Assembly (NCBI GenBank): GCA_964371075.1
Contig: CAYJKN010000003.1
Span: 248,001 to 312,000 of the forward strand
Reading direction: 5' to 3'
DNA length: 64,000 bases
Origin: UTCHB3 sp964371075
GTDB taxonomy: Bacteria; Bacteroidota; Ignavibacteria; Ignavibacteriales; Ignavibacteriaceae
Position numbers and translations under genes: made by a program. Positions 28,256 through 37,643 of this stretch are shown here, piece by piece; within the stretch, counting starts at the first letter, position 1; every line of letters starts with the position of its first letter. Under the pieces are notes generated by a model. That model searched no databases and had not been told where the DNA came from. It worked only from the letters and a program-made list of their open reading frames with translations.

Positions 28256-30292
28256 TCACCGTATAATTGCAAATTTACCGGTACTGTTTCCATATTGAGA
28301 ATCAACATGGAAGATATAAACTCCACTTTCTACATACTGACCAAAATCAGTAACCTGATTCCAGGTGACAATTCCTCCTCGAGCCTCACTGACCGGGATA
28401 GTCTTCACAAGATCACCTCTAACAGTATAAATCCTTATTGTACAAGGATTTGGCACATTCACAAATTGAATCTGATCGGTGCCTCCCGGTTGACTTGAGC
28501 CTTCTCCAATAATGAAAGGATTTGGTACTACAAGAACCTGATTTGAATTATTGGGCGCCGGAAGTGTGGCAAGGAATGGAGTAACTGTTCTGTTCGCAAA
28601 AATTGATGACTCCATCGCAGGTACTCTAACAGTGTTGCCTGTTTCCGGGAATCTTTGAGCCGGATTAATTGCCCATGATGTTTTGCCTGTATCGTAAGCG
28701 GTTATCGAATAATAGTACCCCGTTCCGATCTGAACAGTTGAATCTATGTAAGTATATTTGGTACCTGAGAGATATGCAAGATCACCTTTTTTAACATCCG
28801 CGATCAGCTCCCATGGTCCCATCGGAAGATAATCGGAGCGATAAATCTTGTATCCGGCAAGATCAAATAAACCATCATCCGGATCAGGAAGTGATTCTAC
28901 AGAATTCTCGAATGTAAGGACATTCGCCACTTTCCTCTCTCCGCCGGCGTAAAAATTAATATTAAATTTTGGTGCCGCAGGAGGATCAGGATGATTAAAT
29001 TTATTCTCGTATGTAAGTTGTGCTCTTCTCATCGCCGGAATAAAATTCTGAGTATAACTCTGGTTGAAGATCAGACTGGGTGAAATGGATTTATCAAGAG
29101 CCAAACCATAATCCATACCGGCTGCAAGTTCAGCCAGCACTATTTTGATTGTATCCTGGGGTTTAAGAGTCCATGGTCCCAAAGACATCAACGCCCATTT
29201 TCTGGCATTGTTTATAAAGCTTGTATCTGTTAGATTTCTTGGAAATTGAACAAATCTGAATGCATTGGTTGGAAATTTTAATACCTGATATTTAACTTCA
29301 TTAAAACCTGAAACACCTGTAAAAGGTCCACTTAGATCCTGCGAAGCTTCGCCCTGAGTCCAGCCAACTTTTGATTCATCAACTCTTGTTGCAATCCCGG
29401 TTGAATCAGGTGAAGCATAAATCAACTTAACCCCGGCATATCCCGGTGCAAGCCATTCTCCTTGTGGAATCCCGTTTATAACTCTTCCGAGCGAATTTGT
29501 AAAACCATAGTTTGCATTTTCAGCCTGAAACATTTTATTGGTTCTGTCGTAAACAACCTTGGTGTTTCTTGCGCCATTAGTCTCCTGAGGGAAAAGAACA
29601 CGCCACGACCTCGAATTTGCCTGCATCGCATAGTTTAAGAGCAGTTGCACGCCATATAATGTATCAGACACGGTTTTTGTCGGGTGGGCAGCCTTAATCT
29701 CGTCGGAGATATTGATAAAATAGTATTCATAAAGAATATAGTTTTCATCTCTCTTCGACCCGCTCCATTGATGAGCTCTTCTGATCACCCTTATCGGTAA
29801 TTGAAGTTCATCTTCCTGGTTTGGAGTGAAAAAGTTTGGATTATACTCCCAAACCGACTCAATTACCTCTTCGCCTACAAGAGGATTGGTTTGCAAGAAA
29901 TAATTCTCTCCGTTTGGATAAAGTTTTCTGTGGGTCTTTAGTGTATATTTTGCGGAGTTTTCTGTAGAGACAGAGGAACCATAAATTGCCCAGTCTTCCA
30001 CACTTATCACTGAGTCACGGTTGTTTTTTGCACCGATCCAGAAACCACCTGTCGCCATGTGGCTTGCAGTTCCACCAATATTTTCACCAATCCACGATGC
30101 ATCAAATCCGGGCCAATCTAGTGTTGGACCCGTTGGTGACCAGTTGTTATAAGCCGGACCCGATTTGGAAGGCATCAAACTGTGCCATAATGCACCTCTG
30201 TTGAGAATCAAGAGTGGTGCCTCAACTTGAGCAGCCACGACAAAACTCAAAACTGTAAAAAACAGAAATATTTTATTTTTTAATCTATTCAT
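28256..30292 (-). CDS. Large secreted protein with divergent T9SS-type C-terminus
   Basis: This 678-residue protein has a signal peptide (~1-22) and no recognised catalytic domain. A fibronectin-III-like segment lies around residues 460-550 (YKIYRSDYLPMGPWELIADV, YYYSITAYDTG). The C-terminal ~90 residues look like a diverged sorting/FlgD-like beta-sandwich: VVPNPF, VNVPNPCTIRIYTVRGDLVKTI, ESGVYIFHVDS. It lacks the canonical YPNPFNPST box. Similar large proteins next to TonB-receptor and PorV-like genes are common in Ignavibacteria-type genomes. It lies 20 bases after the TonB-receptor gene and 8 bases before the PorV/PorQ-like gene, so a surface role with both is plausible but unproven. Confidence 0.8.
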   Translation of the reverse strand: MNRLKNKIFLFFTVLSFVVAAQVEAPLLILNRGALWHSLMPSKSGPAYNNWSPTGPTLDWPGFDASWIGENIGGTASHMATGGFWIGAKNNRDSVISVEDWAIYGSSVSTENSAKYTLKTHRKLYPNGENYFLQTNPLVGEEVIESVWEYNPNFFTPNQEDELQLPIRVIRRAHQWSGSKRDENYILYEYYFINISDEIKAAHPTKTVSDTLYGVQLLLNYAMQANSRSWRVLFPQETNGARNTKVVYDRTNKMFQAENANYGFTNSLGRVINGIPQGEWLAPGYAGVKLIYASPDSTGIATRVDESKVGWTQGEASQDLSGPFTGVSGFNEVKYQVLKFPTNAFRFVQFPRNLTDTSFINNARKWALMSLGPWTLKPQDTIKIVLAELAAGMDYGLALDKSISPSLIFNQSYTQNFIPAMRRAQLTYENKFNHPDPPAAPKFNINFYAGGERKVANVLTFENSVESLPDPDDGLFDLAGYKIYRSDYLPMGPWELIADVKKGDLAYLSGTKYTYIDSTVQIGTGYYYSITAYDTGKTSWAINPAQRFPETGNTVRVPAMESSIFANRTVTPFLATLPAPNNSNQVLVVPNPFIIGEGSSQPGGTDQIQFVNVPNPCTIRIYTVRGDLVKTIPVSEARGGIVTWNQVTDFGQYVESGVYIFHVDSQYGNSTGKFAIIR

Positions 30293-30312
30293 CTTTATCG
30301 TAATACCTTTAT

Positions 30313-33300
30313 TTAGAATCCAAAACCGACTGTGAAGTAAACTTGTCTTGGAACATTTCTGTAAGCTTTGTAAAATGATGAAATGTAGCTTATTCTGCTT
30401 GGATCTGTTCCGGGCTGGTCGATTGTTGTTCCATAATCAACCCAGTCGATCAGATCATTATTAGACACCGGTGTGAGCCATTTATTCTCAAACAGATTCA
30501 TTACTCTAAGTCCAACCACTATCCGGTATCCACCTTCAAGAACTACATGTTTCATAAAATTAAGATCAAACATCGATTCAAGGGGATACCTTCTGTTATT
30601 CACAACATCTTTTAAATCAAACGATGTCCTGTAAGTAAATGGAATTCCTGATTGAACCGAATATGTGAAACTAAGACTTGAATTTTCCAGAATATTTATT
30701 CCAAAAAGCTCCGGTCCTTCTCCTGTTCCCCAATTATACTGAAGCAATGCACGGAAGTTGTGTGTTCTGTCATTTCCTGAGAGAAATTCACCGGTATAAT
30801 CACGGGATTCAGCAGCAGCAGAGGCAGTAGGATAAATCACTTGAGGTCCATAATTACCTTCAGTAGTCTGTGAAATACTATAGGTGAACCTGTACATCCA
30901 GTTTTTTGCGTTGATTTTCTCGAGTGAAATCTCAAATCCCAATGTTGCGCCAAAAGCATTGTTTGAGAATGTTGTATAATTGAAGAGTGGTGTATTGTCA
31001 GAAGTATAAGCTGATGGACTGTTTAATACAGTTCCTGTGTATGCCGCATATCGAAGCAGACCGATTTGTGTAACACGGTCATTGTAATAAAGAGCAAGAT
31101 CAATTCTGTTATCCTCATCTATCACCTGTTGAAGTCCAAACTCATACTGAATAGTTGTTTTGGGTTCAAGATTTGCATTTCCATGCCCAACAATTCCTTT
31201 GTTACCTCTGTTTGAAAGGGCCTGACTAAAGGTTGGCATTGAAGTAAAATGTCCATATTGAAGCCTGAATGCGGTGTTTTCCCCGATCGGGAAAGAAAGA
31301 CCAATCCTCGGCAAGAGCATAAAGTAGGTTTTGGATTTTTCTGTATTCAAGTTGCCTGATTCAGGACCTTCCGTTCCAACATATACTATGTTAAACGGAT
31401 CAACAGGAACATCTGCACCAAAATTATAGGCTTCCGCTCTAACTCCTATGTTGGCAATCATCCCTTCATATTCCATCTTGTCTTGAATATAAAAGGCGAT
31501 GTTATACGGCTGTGCTGTGTAATATTCAGCCACACCTGTTGTTGCGACCAAAGCATTTGCCTTAAACCTGGAATTTACCCCATTGTTGAAGAGATCCCAA
31601 TAGTACAACCGAAAACCTGTTTTTATCAAATTTCCTGAGTTTATCTGACTGGTAAAATCAAGACTTGCAGCGTAATATTCTGTTCTGGTATCCTGATAAT
31701 AGAGTGTACTAAATGCATCAGGTGCTCTGAAATATTGAGTTTCCCACCATGAACCTGCCTTTAAAAGGTTACCCTGACGGTCACCAAGACTGTCAAGTCT
31801 GTCCCTCTCTTGAGAGTAACTGGTCAAATATTCATAGGGAAGTTCATATTTTTCACTCATGTGTGTTAAAGTTGCCTCAAAATAGGAAGTGGCATCAAGA
31901 GTGTAAATATAGTTAAGACTTTGAGTAACAGTCTGCTCGGTTCTTACAGGATCTATCAACACATAATATTTGTATGAAGTGGATGGAGGTGAAAAAGCCA
32001 GACCGGCCCACCTGATATCTTCAGAACCTGACCAGATACCTCCCTGGTAGTTTTGATATCCCAACATAAGTTTTATTTTGTGTGAAGTAAATGGCTGATA
32101 GGTCATATTAAGAATATAGTTCTGATATACCTGATCCTTTTCGGAGGTTGGAAGGCGTGTTGGGTTCTTTTTATATTCTCCCGAGAGGAAAAACTTTAAT
32201 TTGTTTGGGTCTTTTCCAAGTGGTCCACCAAATCCAAACATCACTCTGGTATATGCCCTCTCCCTGTAATCATAAGCTCCAAGCGGATTGTCATCACTTG
32301 GTTTATGATTGTAAATCCAGGTGTTATAAGCCCAATTTATTTCCTGACTGAGCACATTATTCCATGTATTTATTTCATCTGCAGTGGCAGTACCATTTTG
32401 CACTTTGTCATAAAGCCATTTGTATCTTGACGGGGATGTTATACCCAAATCCTGTAGGAAAAATGAAGAATCTTTGTAAGCCATCCAATTATTAAGTTGT
32501 CCCCACTTTTGCCATTCATAAGTGGATTCATCATAGATGTATTTTCCAAAATGGTATTGTCCCGGTGGCCGGTATTCAACCCTTACTTCACCCGAAAGTC
32601 TTGGACTTCCCTCTTTCAGAACTACTTTAACAACACCCGCCTGGGCGTTACCATATTCAGCTGAAAACCCTCCCGATATAAGTTGCATCTGTTGCACACC
32701 TATCGGATTTACATCGTATTTCCACGAATTGTTTGATTTTTCAACTCCAAACGAACCGGGGGATGTGGTTGCCGAATTTATCTGCTCCACTCCGTTGATT
32801 TGATAGTTCACCTCATACGAGCCTGAACCTCTCACAGAGTAGGTGCCTTTTTCATTCTTCTGAAATCCTGCTGTAAGATCAAGAATTCCACGCAATCCCT
32901 CAATCGGTGCTGCCGAAATCTGCTCTTCATCAATTGTTGATGAAGAAGAGGTTTGGTCCTTGATTACCTTCGGTTTTTCTGCAACTACAATAACCTCATC
33001 CATTTCAAAGGTTGATTGTTTCAACTTGACATCAAGTTCTGTTGTCCGATCAATATTAATCTCAACATTTGAAACAATATACTTTGCATACCCTACAAAA
33101 CTACTCGTAACAGTGTATTTTCCGGCCGGTATGTTGAGAATGAAATACTTCCCATCGATATCGGAAATTCCGCCAAGGTTGGTTCCATCAATTCTGACAG
33201 CCACTCCGGGGAGCTTCTCCCCAGTCTGAGCATCCTTGATCTCACCTGAAAGTTTTCCTCTTTGTGCCTGAATCTCAGAAATGCCTGTCAGCAGTACAAA

Positions 33301-33366
33301 TAAAAGTAGTATTTTAGCAAGCAGAAAGTAATGATTTTCATGTTTATGCTGTAGATCTGGCTCCAT
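30313..33366 (-). CDS. TonB-dependent receptor with carboxypeptidase-regulatory-like domain
   Basis: I use the ATG at 33366 (1017 residues). The order is signal peptide (~1-35), then a carboxypeptidase-regulatory-like beta-sandwich (~37-125; GKLSGEIKDAQTGEKLPGVAV, GKYFILNIPAGKYTV). A plug domain follows (~150-265; RGSGSYEVNYQINGVEQ, SGGFSAEYGNAQAGVV), then a 22-strand barrel ending in an aromatic residue (RQVYFTVGFGF). It imports or gates a substrate across the outer membrane using TonB energy. There is no SusD-like lipoprotein in the operon, so this is not a standard SusCD glycan pair. It is the first gene of a seven-gene minus-strand operon running to 22772. Confidence 0.92.
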   Translation of the reverse strand: MEPDLQHKHENHYFLLAKILLLFVLLTGISEIQAQRGKLSGEIKDAQTGEKLPGVAVRIDGTNLGGISDIDGKYFILNIPAGKYTVTSSFVGYAKYIVSNVEINIDRTTELDVKLKQSTFEMDEVIVVAEKPKVIKDQTSSSSTIDEEQISAAPIEGLRGILDLTAGFQKNEKGTYSVRGSGSYEVNYQINGVEQINSATTSPGSFGVEKSNNSWKYDVNPIGVQQMQLISGGFSAEYGNAQAGVVKVVLKEGSPRLSGEVRVEYRPPGQYHFGKYIYDESTYEWQKWGQLNNWMAYKDSSFFLQDLGITSPSRYKWLYDKVQNGTATADEINTWNNVLSQEINWAYNTWIYNHKPSDDNPLGAYDYRERAYTRVMFGFGGPLGKDPNKLKFFLSGEYKKNPTRLPTSEKDQVYQNYILNMTYQPFTSHKIKLMLGYQNYQGGIWSGSEDIRWAGLAFSPPSTSYKYYVLIDPVRTEQTVTQSLNYIYTLDATSYFEATLTHMSEKYELPYEYLTSYSQERDRLDSLGDRQGNLLKAGSWWETQYFRAPDAFSTLYYQDTRTEYYAASLDFTSQINSGNLIKTGFRLYYWDLFNNGVNSRFKANALVATTGVAEYYTAQPYNIAFYIQDKMEYEGMIANIGVRAEAYNFGADVPVDPFNIVYVGTEGPESGNLNTEKSKTYFMLLPRIGLSFPIGENTAFRLQYGHFTSMPTFSQALSNRGNKGIVGHGNANLEPKTTIQYEFGLQQVIDEDNRIDLALYYNDRVTQIGLLRYAAYTGTVLNSPSAYTSDNTPLFNYTTFSNNAFGATLGFEISLEKINAKNWMYRFTYSISQTTEGNYGPQVIYPTASAAAESRDYTGEFLSGNDRTHNFRALLQYNWGTGEGPELFGINILENSSLSFTYSVQSGIPFTYRTSFDLKDVVNNRRYPLESMFDLNFMKHVVLEGGYRIVVGLRVMNLFENKWLTPVSNNDLIDWVDYGTTIDQPGTDPSRISYISSFYKAYRNVPRQVYFTVGFGF

Positions 33367-33477
33367 ATTTTCTTCGTTTCTACAATATTTATAATGTTTA
33401 TTTTGTGTGCAAAAAATCAATTTACTATTCTGAAATTTGACTATTATTTACCTAACTAACAAATTAAATTTACCGAA

Positions 33478-34329
33478 ATGAAATATTTTTTCCAAATTGA
33501 CATAGTTACCGATCCCCCACTCTCAGATGAATCCGCCGCCGTCTTCTGGATGTATGAACCTGATGGAATAAATTTTGAAAATAATACCACCCGTCTATTT
33601 TTTTCCGAATTGAGTGACCAAAAAATTGAATCGATTAAAGTTGAATTGAAACTGCTAGTCGATTCCGGTGTTATTGAAAAGTTTGACATCTATGTAACCA
33701 AAGAAGAACAAATCAACTGGAATGAGGAGTGGCAGAAGGGGCTTAAAGTTCTTAAGGCAGGAACTAAATTTGCCATAAAGCCAACATTTGTTGACTATGA
33801 ACCTTTGGAAGGTGAGATAGTTATCGAAATCGATCCAAAAATGTCTTTTGGAACAGGTGAACATGAAACCACCCAACTGATTCTTGGATTGCTTGAAAAA
33901 TATGGGAATAACAGAGAGTTTGTTCTTGATGCCGGGGCAGGTACTGCAATTCTGGCTATTGGTGCCATCAAACTTGGTTCAAAAAAAGCGATTGCGTTTG
34001 ACAATGATGACTGGTGTCTCGAAAATGGAATTGAGAATGTTAAACTGAATAATGTTCAGGATGTGGTCGAGATAAGGATATGTGAAACAAAGGACATACC
34101 CGAATCAGATTTTGACCTGATTCTTGCTAATATTCAAAGAGATGTTTTAATGGCGATTGCTGCAGATCTTGAAGCAAGACAAAAACCGGGTGGTACACTG
34201 ATTCTTTCCGGACTGTTAATCGACGATGAAGAGATCATCCTGCCGGTTTATGAGTCAATAGGATATAAATTAATTGATAAAGCCGGTAAAAATGAGTGGA
34301 TTAGTCTCGTTTTTGAACACACACTGTAA
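33478..34329 (+). CDS. prmA: Ribosomal protein L11 methyltransferase
   Basis: This 283-residue SAM-dependent methyltransferase matches PrmA, which trimethylates ribosomal protein L11. Signatures are the N-terminal substrate-recognition domain, the linker motif NWNEEWQKGLKVLKAG, DPKMSFGTGEHETTQL, the SAM-binding loop LDAGAGTAILAIGAIKLG, and the catalytic-region motif ANIQRDVL. It is divergent from the TonB-receptor gene, with 111 bases between the starts, and is followed by a hairpin terminator. Confidence 0.94.
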   Translation: MKYFFQIDIVTDPPLSDESAAVFWMYEPDGINFENNTTRLFFSELSDQKIESIKVELKLLVDSGVIEKFDIYVTKEEQINWNEEWQKGLKVLKAGTKFAIKPTFVDYEPLEGEIVIEIDPKMSFGTGEHETTQLILGLLEKYGNNREFVLDAGAGTAILAIGAIKLGSKKAIAFDNDDWCLENGIENVKLNNVQDVVEIRICETKDIPESDFDLILANIQRDVLMAIAADLEARQKPGGTLILSGLLIDDEEIILPVYESIGYKLIDKAGKNEWISLVFEHTL

Positions 34330-34338
34330 TTAATAAAA

Positions 34339-34386
34339 AAGCACTGCTGAAAAAAGATTGAGGTATCTCTGTCATCAGCAGTGCTT
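34339..34386. terminator. Bidirectional hairpin between prmA and amidohydrolase gene
   Basis: A perfect 12-bp stem, AAGCACTGCTGA (34339-34350) and TCAGCAGTGCTT (34375-34386), with a 24-nt loop, lies between convergent genes. The long loop and the modest A/T runs make it a somewhat atypical terminator. Confidence 0.7.
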
Positions 34387-34398
34387 AAAAGTTTGGTT

Positions 34399-36063
34399 TT
34401 ATTTTTTATAAATTATTTTACCGTCAACTATAGTATATAACACTTTAGTATCTTTTATTTCTTCAGGATTGATCTTAAATATATTCCTGTCAAGTATTGT
34501 AAAATCAGCATACTTACCAGCTTCAATTGAACCAAGTCGGTCTTCCATAAATGCTGCGTAAGCGTTATTTATTGTATATCCTCTTACTGCTTCAGTAACT
34601 GAGATCTTCTGCTCCGGTATCCATCCATCAGGATTTTTTCCATCAAGAGTTCTGCGAGTAACAGCCGCATAAATCCCGAGTAATGGATTAAGAGGTGCCA
34701 CTGTCCAATCAGAACCAAAACAGACATTTACACCCTCTGAGATCATATCTCTGAACCTGTATGAGGTTGGCAGTCTATCATGTCCAATTCGTTTATGAGC
34801 CCAAACTCCATCGTCAATTGCATGATAAGGTTGTGCAGAAGCAATTACATTTAATTCCTTAAATCTCTTCACATCATCTTTTATAACATGCTGCGCATGT
34901 TCAATTCTAAACCTTCTGTCCCGGGGTGGATTAACTCTAACCACCTCTTCAAAAAGATTTAAAATATAATTGTTTGCCTTATCACCAATGGCATGAATCG
35001 AAAGTTGAAGACCTGCCCTGTCAGCTTCCAGTGCCCATTGTCTTAGACTGTCGTTGGTTACGATCTCCATTGGAAGACCACTTGTTGACTTATCCTGTTC
35101 ATACGGTTCAAAAAACCAGGCAGTTGAAGAGCCCAAAGAACCGTCAGCAAATGCTTTTAATGAACCAATTTTCAAAAAATCACTTCCAAATCCACTTTCA
35201 ATTCCCAAAACGGAATGATTCCGAACCTCAGAAATGGGAAGTCGACAATATATTCTGCAAGTAAGTTTTCCTTCTTTTTCAAATTTTTGATAGGTGCTCA
35301 GATCATTTGAATATGTTATGTCATGTACCATCGTAACACCAAGTCTGGCAGCTTCTTTTAATGCAAGTTCTACAGCTTCTGTGTATGCCTGTTTTGATGA
35401 AACAGGAATCAATTTTGCGACAAGGTCAATAGCATTGTCTTTTAATACACCTGTGGGTTCCCCGGTAATTTTATCAGTAACGATGTCACCACCTGCCGGT
35501 TCAGGTGTGGATGATGTAACTCCTGCCATCTTAAGTGCTACTGAGTTTGCAAGAGCAAGATGTCCATCAAATCTGTGAATCAAAACAGGGTTGTTGGGTG
35601 AGATATTATCTATCATCTCTTTTGTTGGTAATTCTTTAATCTCCCATGCTTCATGGTCCCAATCGCCACCTGTTATCCACTCCCCCGGTTTTTTGTTTTT
35701 AATGTAGTTTTTGAGCATTTGTTTAAATTCTTCAGTGGATTTTGCCGGACGAAGATCAAGCCCACCGAGATAAAAACCTCCTGATACAAAATGCACATGA
35801 TTGTCGGTTAATCCGGGCAACATAAGAGCGCCGTTTAAGTCAACTGTTTCAAAATTGTTTGAAAGATATCTTGTCGCTCCGGTGAGTTCACCAGCATAAA
35901 GTATCCTGTTTCCTTCGGTGACAACACATTCAACGAAGGTGTTTTTAGAATCGGCAGTAAATATAACTCCGTTTTTAAACAATTTCTGAGCCATTTGACT
36001 ATTTCCTTCAATGGTGAATAAAACCAGGACAACAAGAATTAGCTTTTTCATATTTATTTTCAT
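34399..36063 (-). CDS. Exported YtcJ-like amidohydrolase
   Basis: This 554-residue member of the amidohydrolase 3 / YtcJ family has metal-site motifs DNHVHF (about residue 90), HRFDGHLALANSVAL, VHDITYS, SIHAIGDKAN, IEHAQHV and GSDWTVAPLNPL. They predict a metal-dependent hydrolase of amide or ester bonds in cyclic or acyl substrates. An N-terminal hydrophobic segment (MKKLILVVLVLFTIEGNSQ) indicates export. Two starts are possible: the ATG at 36063 and one four codons later at 36051, neither with a clear Shine-Dalgarno. The substrate is unknown. It stands alone, with terminator-like hairpins at both ends. Confidence 0.86.
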   Translation of the reverse strand: MKINMKKLILVVLVLFTIEGNSQMAQKLFKNGVIFTADSKNTFVECVVTEGNRILYAGELTGATRYLSNNFETVDLNGALMLPGLTDNHVHFVSGGFYLGGLDLRPAKSTEEFKQMLKNYIKNKKPGEWITGGDWDHEAWEIKELPTKEMIDNISPNNPVLIHRFDGHLALANSVALKMAGVTSSTPEPAGGDIVTDKITGEPTGVLKDNAIDLVAKLIPVSSKQAYTEAVELALKEAARLGVTMVHDITYSNDLSTYQKFEKEGKLTCRIYCRLPISEVRNHSVLGIESGFGSDFLKIGSLKAFADGSLGSSTAWFFEPYEQDKSTSGLPMEIVTNDSLRQWALEADRAGLQLSIHAIGDKANNYILNLFEEVVRVNPPRDRRFRIEHAQHVIKDDVKRFKELNVIASAQPYHAIDDGVWAHKRIGHDRLPTSYRFRDMISEGVNVCFGSDWTVAPLNPLLGIYAAVTRRTLDGKNPDGWIPEQKISVTEAVRGYTINNAYAAFMEDRLGSIEAGKYADFTILDRNIFKINPEEIKDTKVLYTIVDGKIIYKK

Positions 36064-36104
36064 TAAATGATGTAAAATCGAAATGTTAGGGTTGGTGACC
36101 TGAA

Positions 36105-36148
36105 AAAGAAAAGCCGGATAATCCTTTTCAGAACTATCCGGCTAAAAA
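36105..36148 (-). terminator. Intrinsic terminator after choice-of-anchor-J gene
   Basis: AGCCGGATA (36112-36120) pairs with TATCCGGCT (36135-36143). On the minus strand a T-rich run (the complement of GAAAAAGAAAA) follows the stem, ending the transcript of the upstream minus-strand gene. Confidence 0.8.
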
Positions 36149-36162
36149 CTATAAGGGTTAGC

Positions 36163-37413
36163 TTATTTGTTAAGCATCATCTTAATGTTGGATGTGAAAT
36201 TCTGAGCAGCACTTGTAGCTGTGATCTTAGCGATATAAAGACCGGAAACTAATGATGAAGCATCAAAATTAACACTGTGTACACCGGCTGACATTGCGCC
36301 GTTTACGAGTGTAGCAACTTCTTGTCCAAGAACATTGTAAACTGTAAGTGTAACTTTAGCATCGGTAGCGAGGCTGAAGTTAATCTTGGTTGAAGGGTTA
36401 AATGGATTTGGGAAGTTCTGATTTAATGCAAAAGTATTTGGAGCTGTTACATCAACTTCAATTGCTTTTGAATAATCTGAAGTACCATCAAAATCTACTT
36501 GTTTGAGTCTGTAGGTATAGGTTCCAACGCCAACGCCCTTGTCGATAAAGCTGTATTCTTTAACGAGGGTTGTTGTTCCTGAACCATCAATGAATCCAAC
36601 AGAAGCAAATTCGCCTGAAGTTGATTTTCTTTCAACAAAGAAACCTTTATTGTTTGTTTCGGTAGCTGTTGACCAGTTTAACTGAACATCTGCACCAACT
36701 GAAGTTGCGCTGAATGTTGCGAATTCAACAGGAACTATTCCGTTTCCTGCTCTAACTTCATCAATAAAGAAGGAAGCACCATCAACCTGGTTGTTAGCAA
36801 TAACTGATCTAAATGCGATATAGATGTTTGAACCCGCAGGAACGAGTGAGCCAATATTATATCCATAACTTACCCAACCTGAATCTGTAGCAGTGAAATT
36901 GAGGTTAGCAACGGTTATTGTGAATGCAGCTGTTGAAGTATTGGTTGTAGTTGAGATTTTTACCTCAAGTTTGTCAATGTAAGCGCCAAATTTTCTCAGC
37001 CAGAATTTTAATGAGTCACCAGCTTGAACATTTAGTAACTGTGGTGCAATTAGCCATGAATCGTTAGAAGCTGTTCCACCTAATTGATAACTAAAAAAGG
37101 CATTACCTGAACCGGTAAATCCTGGAGGGTTGATAACTGTTCCGCCAGTCCATCCTGGAATTGGAGTTGTTCCAACTACTCCTCTTTCCCAGCCTGTTCC
37201 TCCGTCTGGTGTCAATTTTGCCCAGCCAGCTGGTGGGAAAGTTACGCCTTCGAAGTTTTCAGTGATGCTATTGGAGCTTTCAATCCAAGGGCCTCTCGTG
37301 AACTCTGGAGCTTCTGATTTCTGCCAGCTCTTAAGATTTGTAGCTCTGTCTTGAGCCTGTGCATAACCGAATACAAAAACGGTTAACATGAAAATACCGA
37401 AGAATTTTTTCAT
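36163..37413 (-). CDS. Choice-of-anchor-J domain protein, T9SS cargo
   Basis: This 416-residue secreted protein has a signal peptide (MKKFFGIFMLTVFVFGYAQA). A jelly-roll choice-of-anchor J/cleaved-adhesin domain (~50-230) follows: ITENFEGVTFPPAGW, FSYQLGGTASNDSWLIAPQL, GASFFIDEV. Next is a fibronectin-like segment (VQLNWSTATETNNKGFFVERK, YTYRLKQVDFDG), then a canonical T9SS sorting domain (NQNFPNPFNPSTKINFSLA). The start is supported by AAAGGA ten bases upstream. Its regular codon use and strong ribosome site and terminator suggest high expression. A role in adhesion or as a surface-layer component is an inference from the domains. Confidence 0.9.
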   Translation of the reverse strand: MKKFFGIFMLTVFVFGYAQAQDRATNLKSWQKSEAPEFTRGPWIESSNSITENFEGVTFPPAGWAKLTPDGGTGWERGVVGTTPIPGWTGGTVINPPGFTGSGNAFFSYQLGGTASNDSWLIAPQLLNVQAGDSLKFWLRKFGAYIDKLEVKISTTTNTSTAAFTITVANLNFTATDSGWVSYGYNIGSLVPAGSNIYIAFRSVIANNQVDGASFFIDEVRAGNGIVPVEFATFSATSVGADVQLNWSTATETNNKGFFVERKSTSGEFASVGFIDGSGTTTLVKEYSFIDKGVGVGTYTYRLKQVDFDGTSDYSKAIEVDVTAPNTFALNQNFPNPFNPSTKINFSLATDAKVTLTVYNVLGQEVATLVNGAMSAGVHSVNFDASSLVSGLYIAKITATSAAQNFTSNIKMMLNK

Positions 37414-37643
37414 GGTTTGTTCCTTTTGTTGATGATGAGTTTGTTATTAATTTAAATAGAAGGTATTTGTTCGAGTTATGAAGTGATTATCTCTCAAAAT
37501 ATCTAAATAATTTTCATGCTAATATTAAGCATTTTTGATAAGTTAAACAAGTACTTTCAAGGATTTTTTATTTTTTATACTTAATTATTTCGTTTTAGAC
37601 TATTAATTGTGTTGAAAAAATTGACACTTATGAAAACAATAAT

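Noticed and set aside
30313..33366. SusC of a polysaccharide utilisation locus
   Set aside because: No SusD-like gene follows, and the neighbouring genes are not sugar transport or regulator genes, so a generic TonB-dependent receptor call is safer.
37516..37532. Imperfect palindrome ATGCT..AGCAT in the gap before the CDF gene
   Set aside because: Only five paired bases in very AT-rich DNA; expected by chance.
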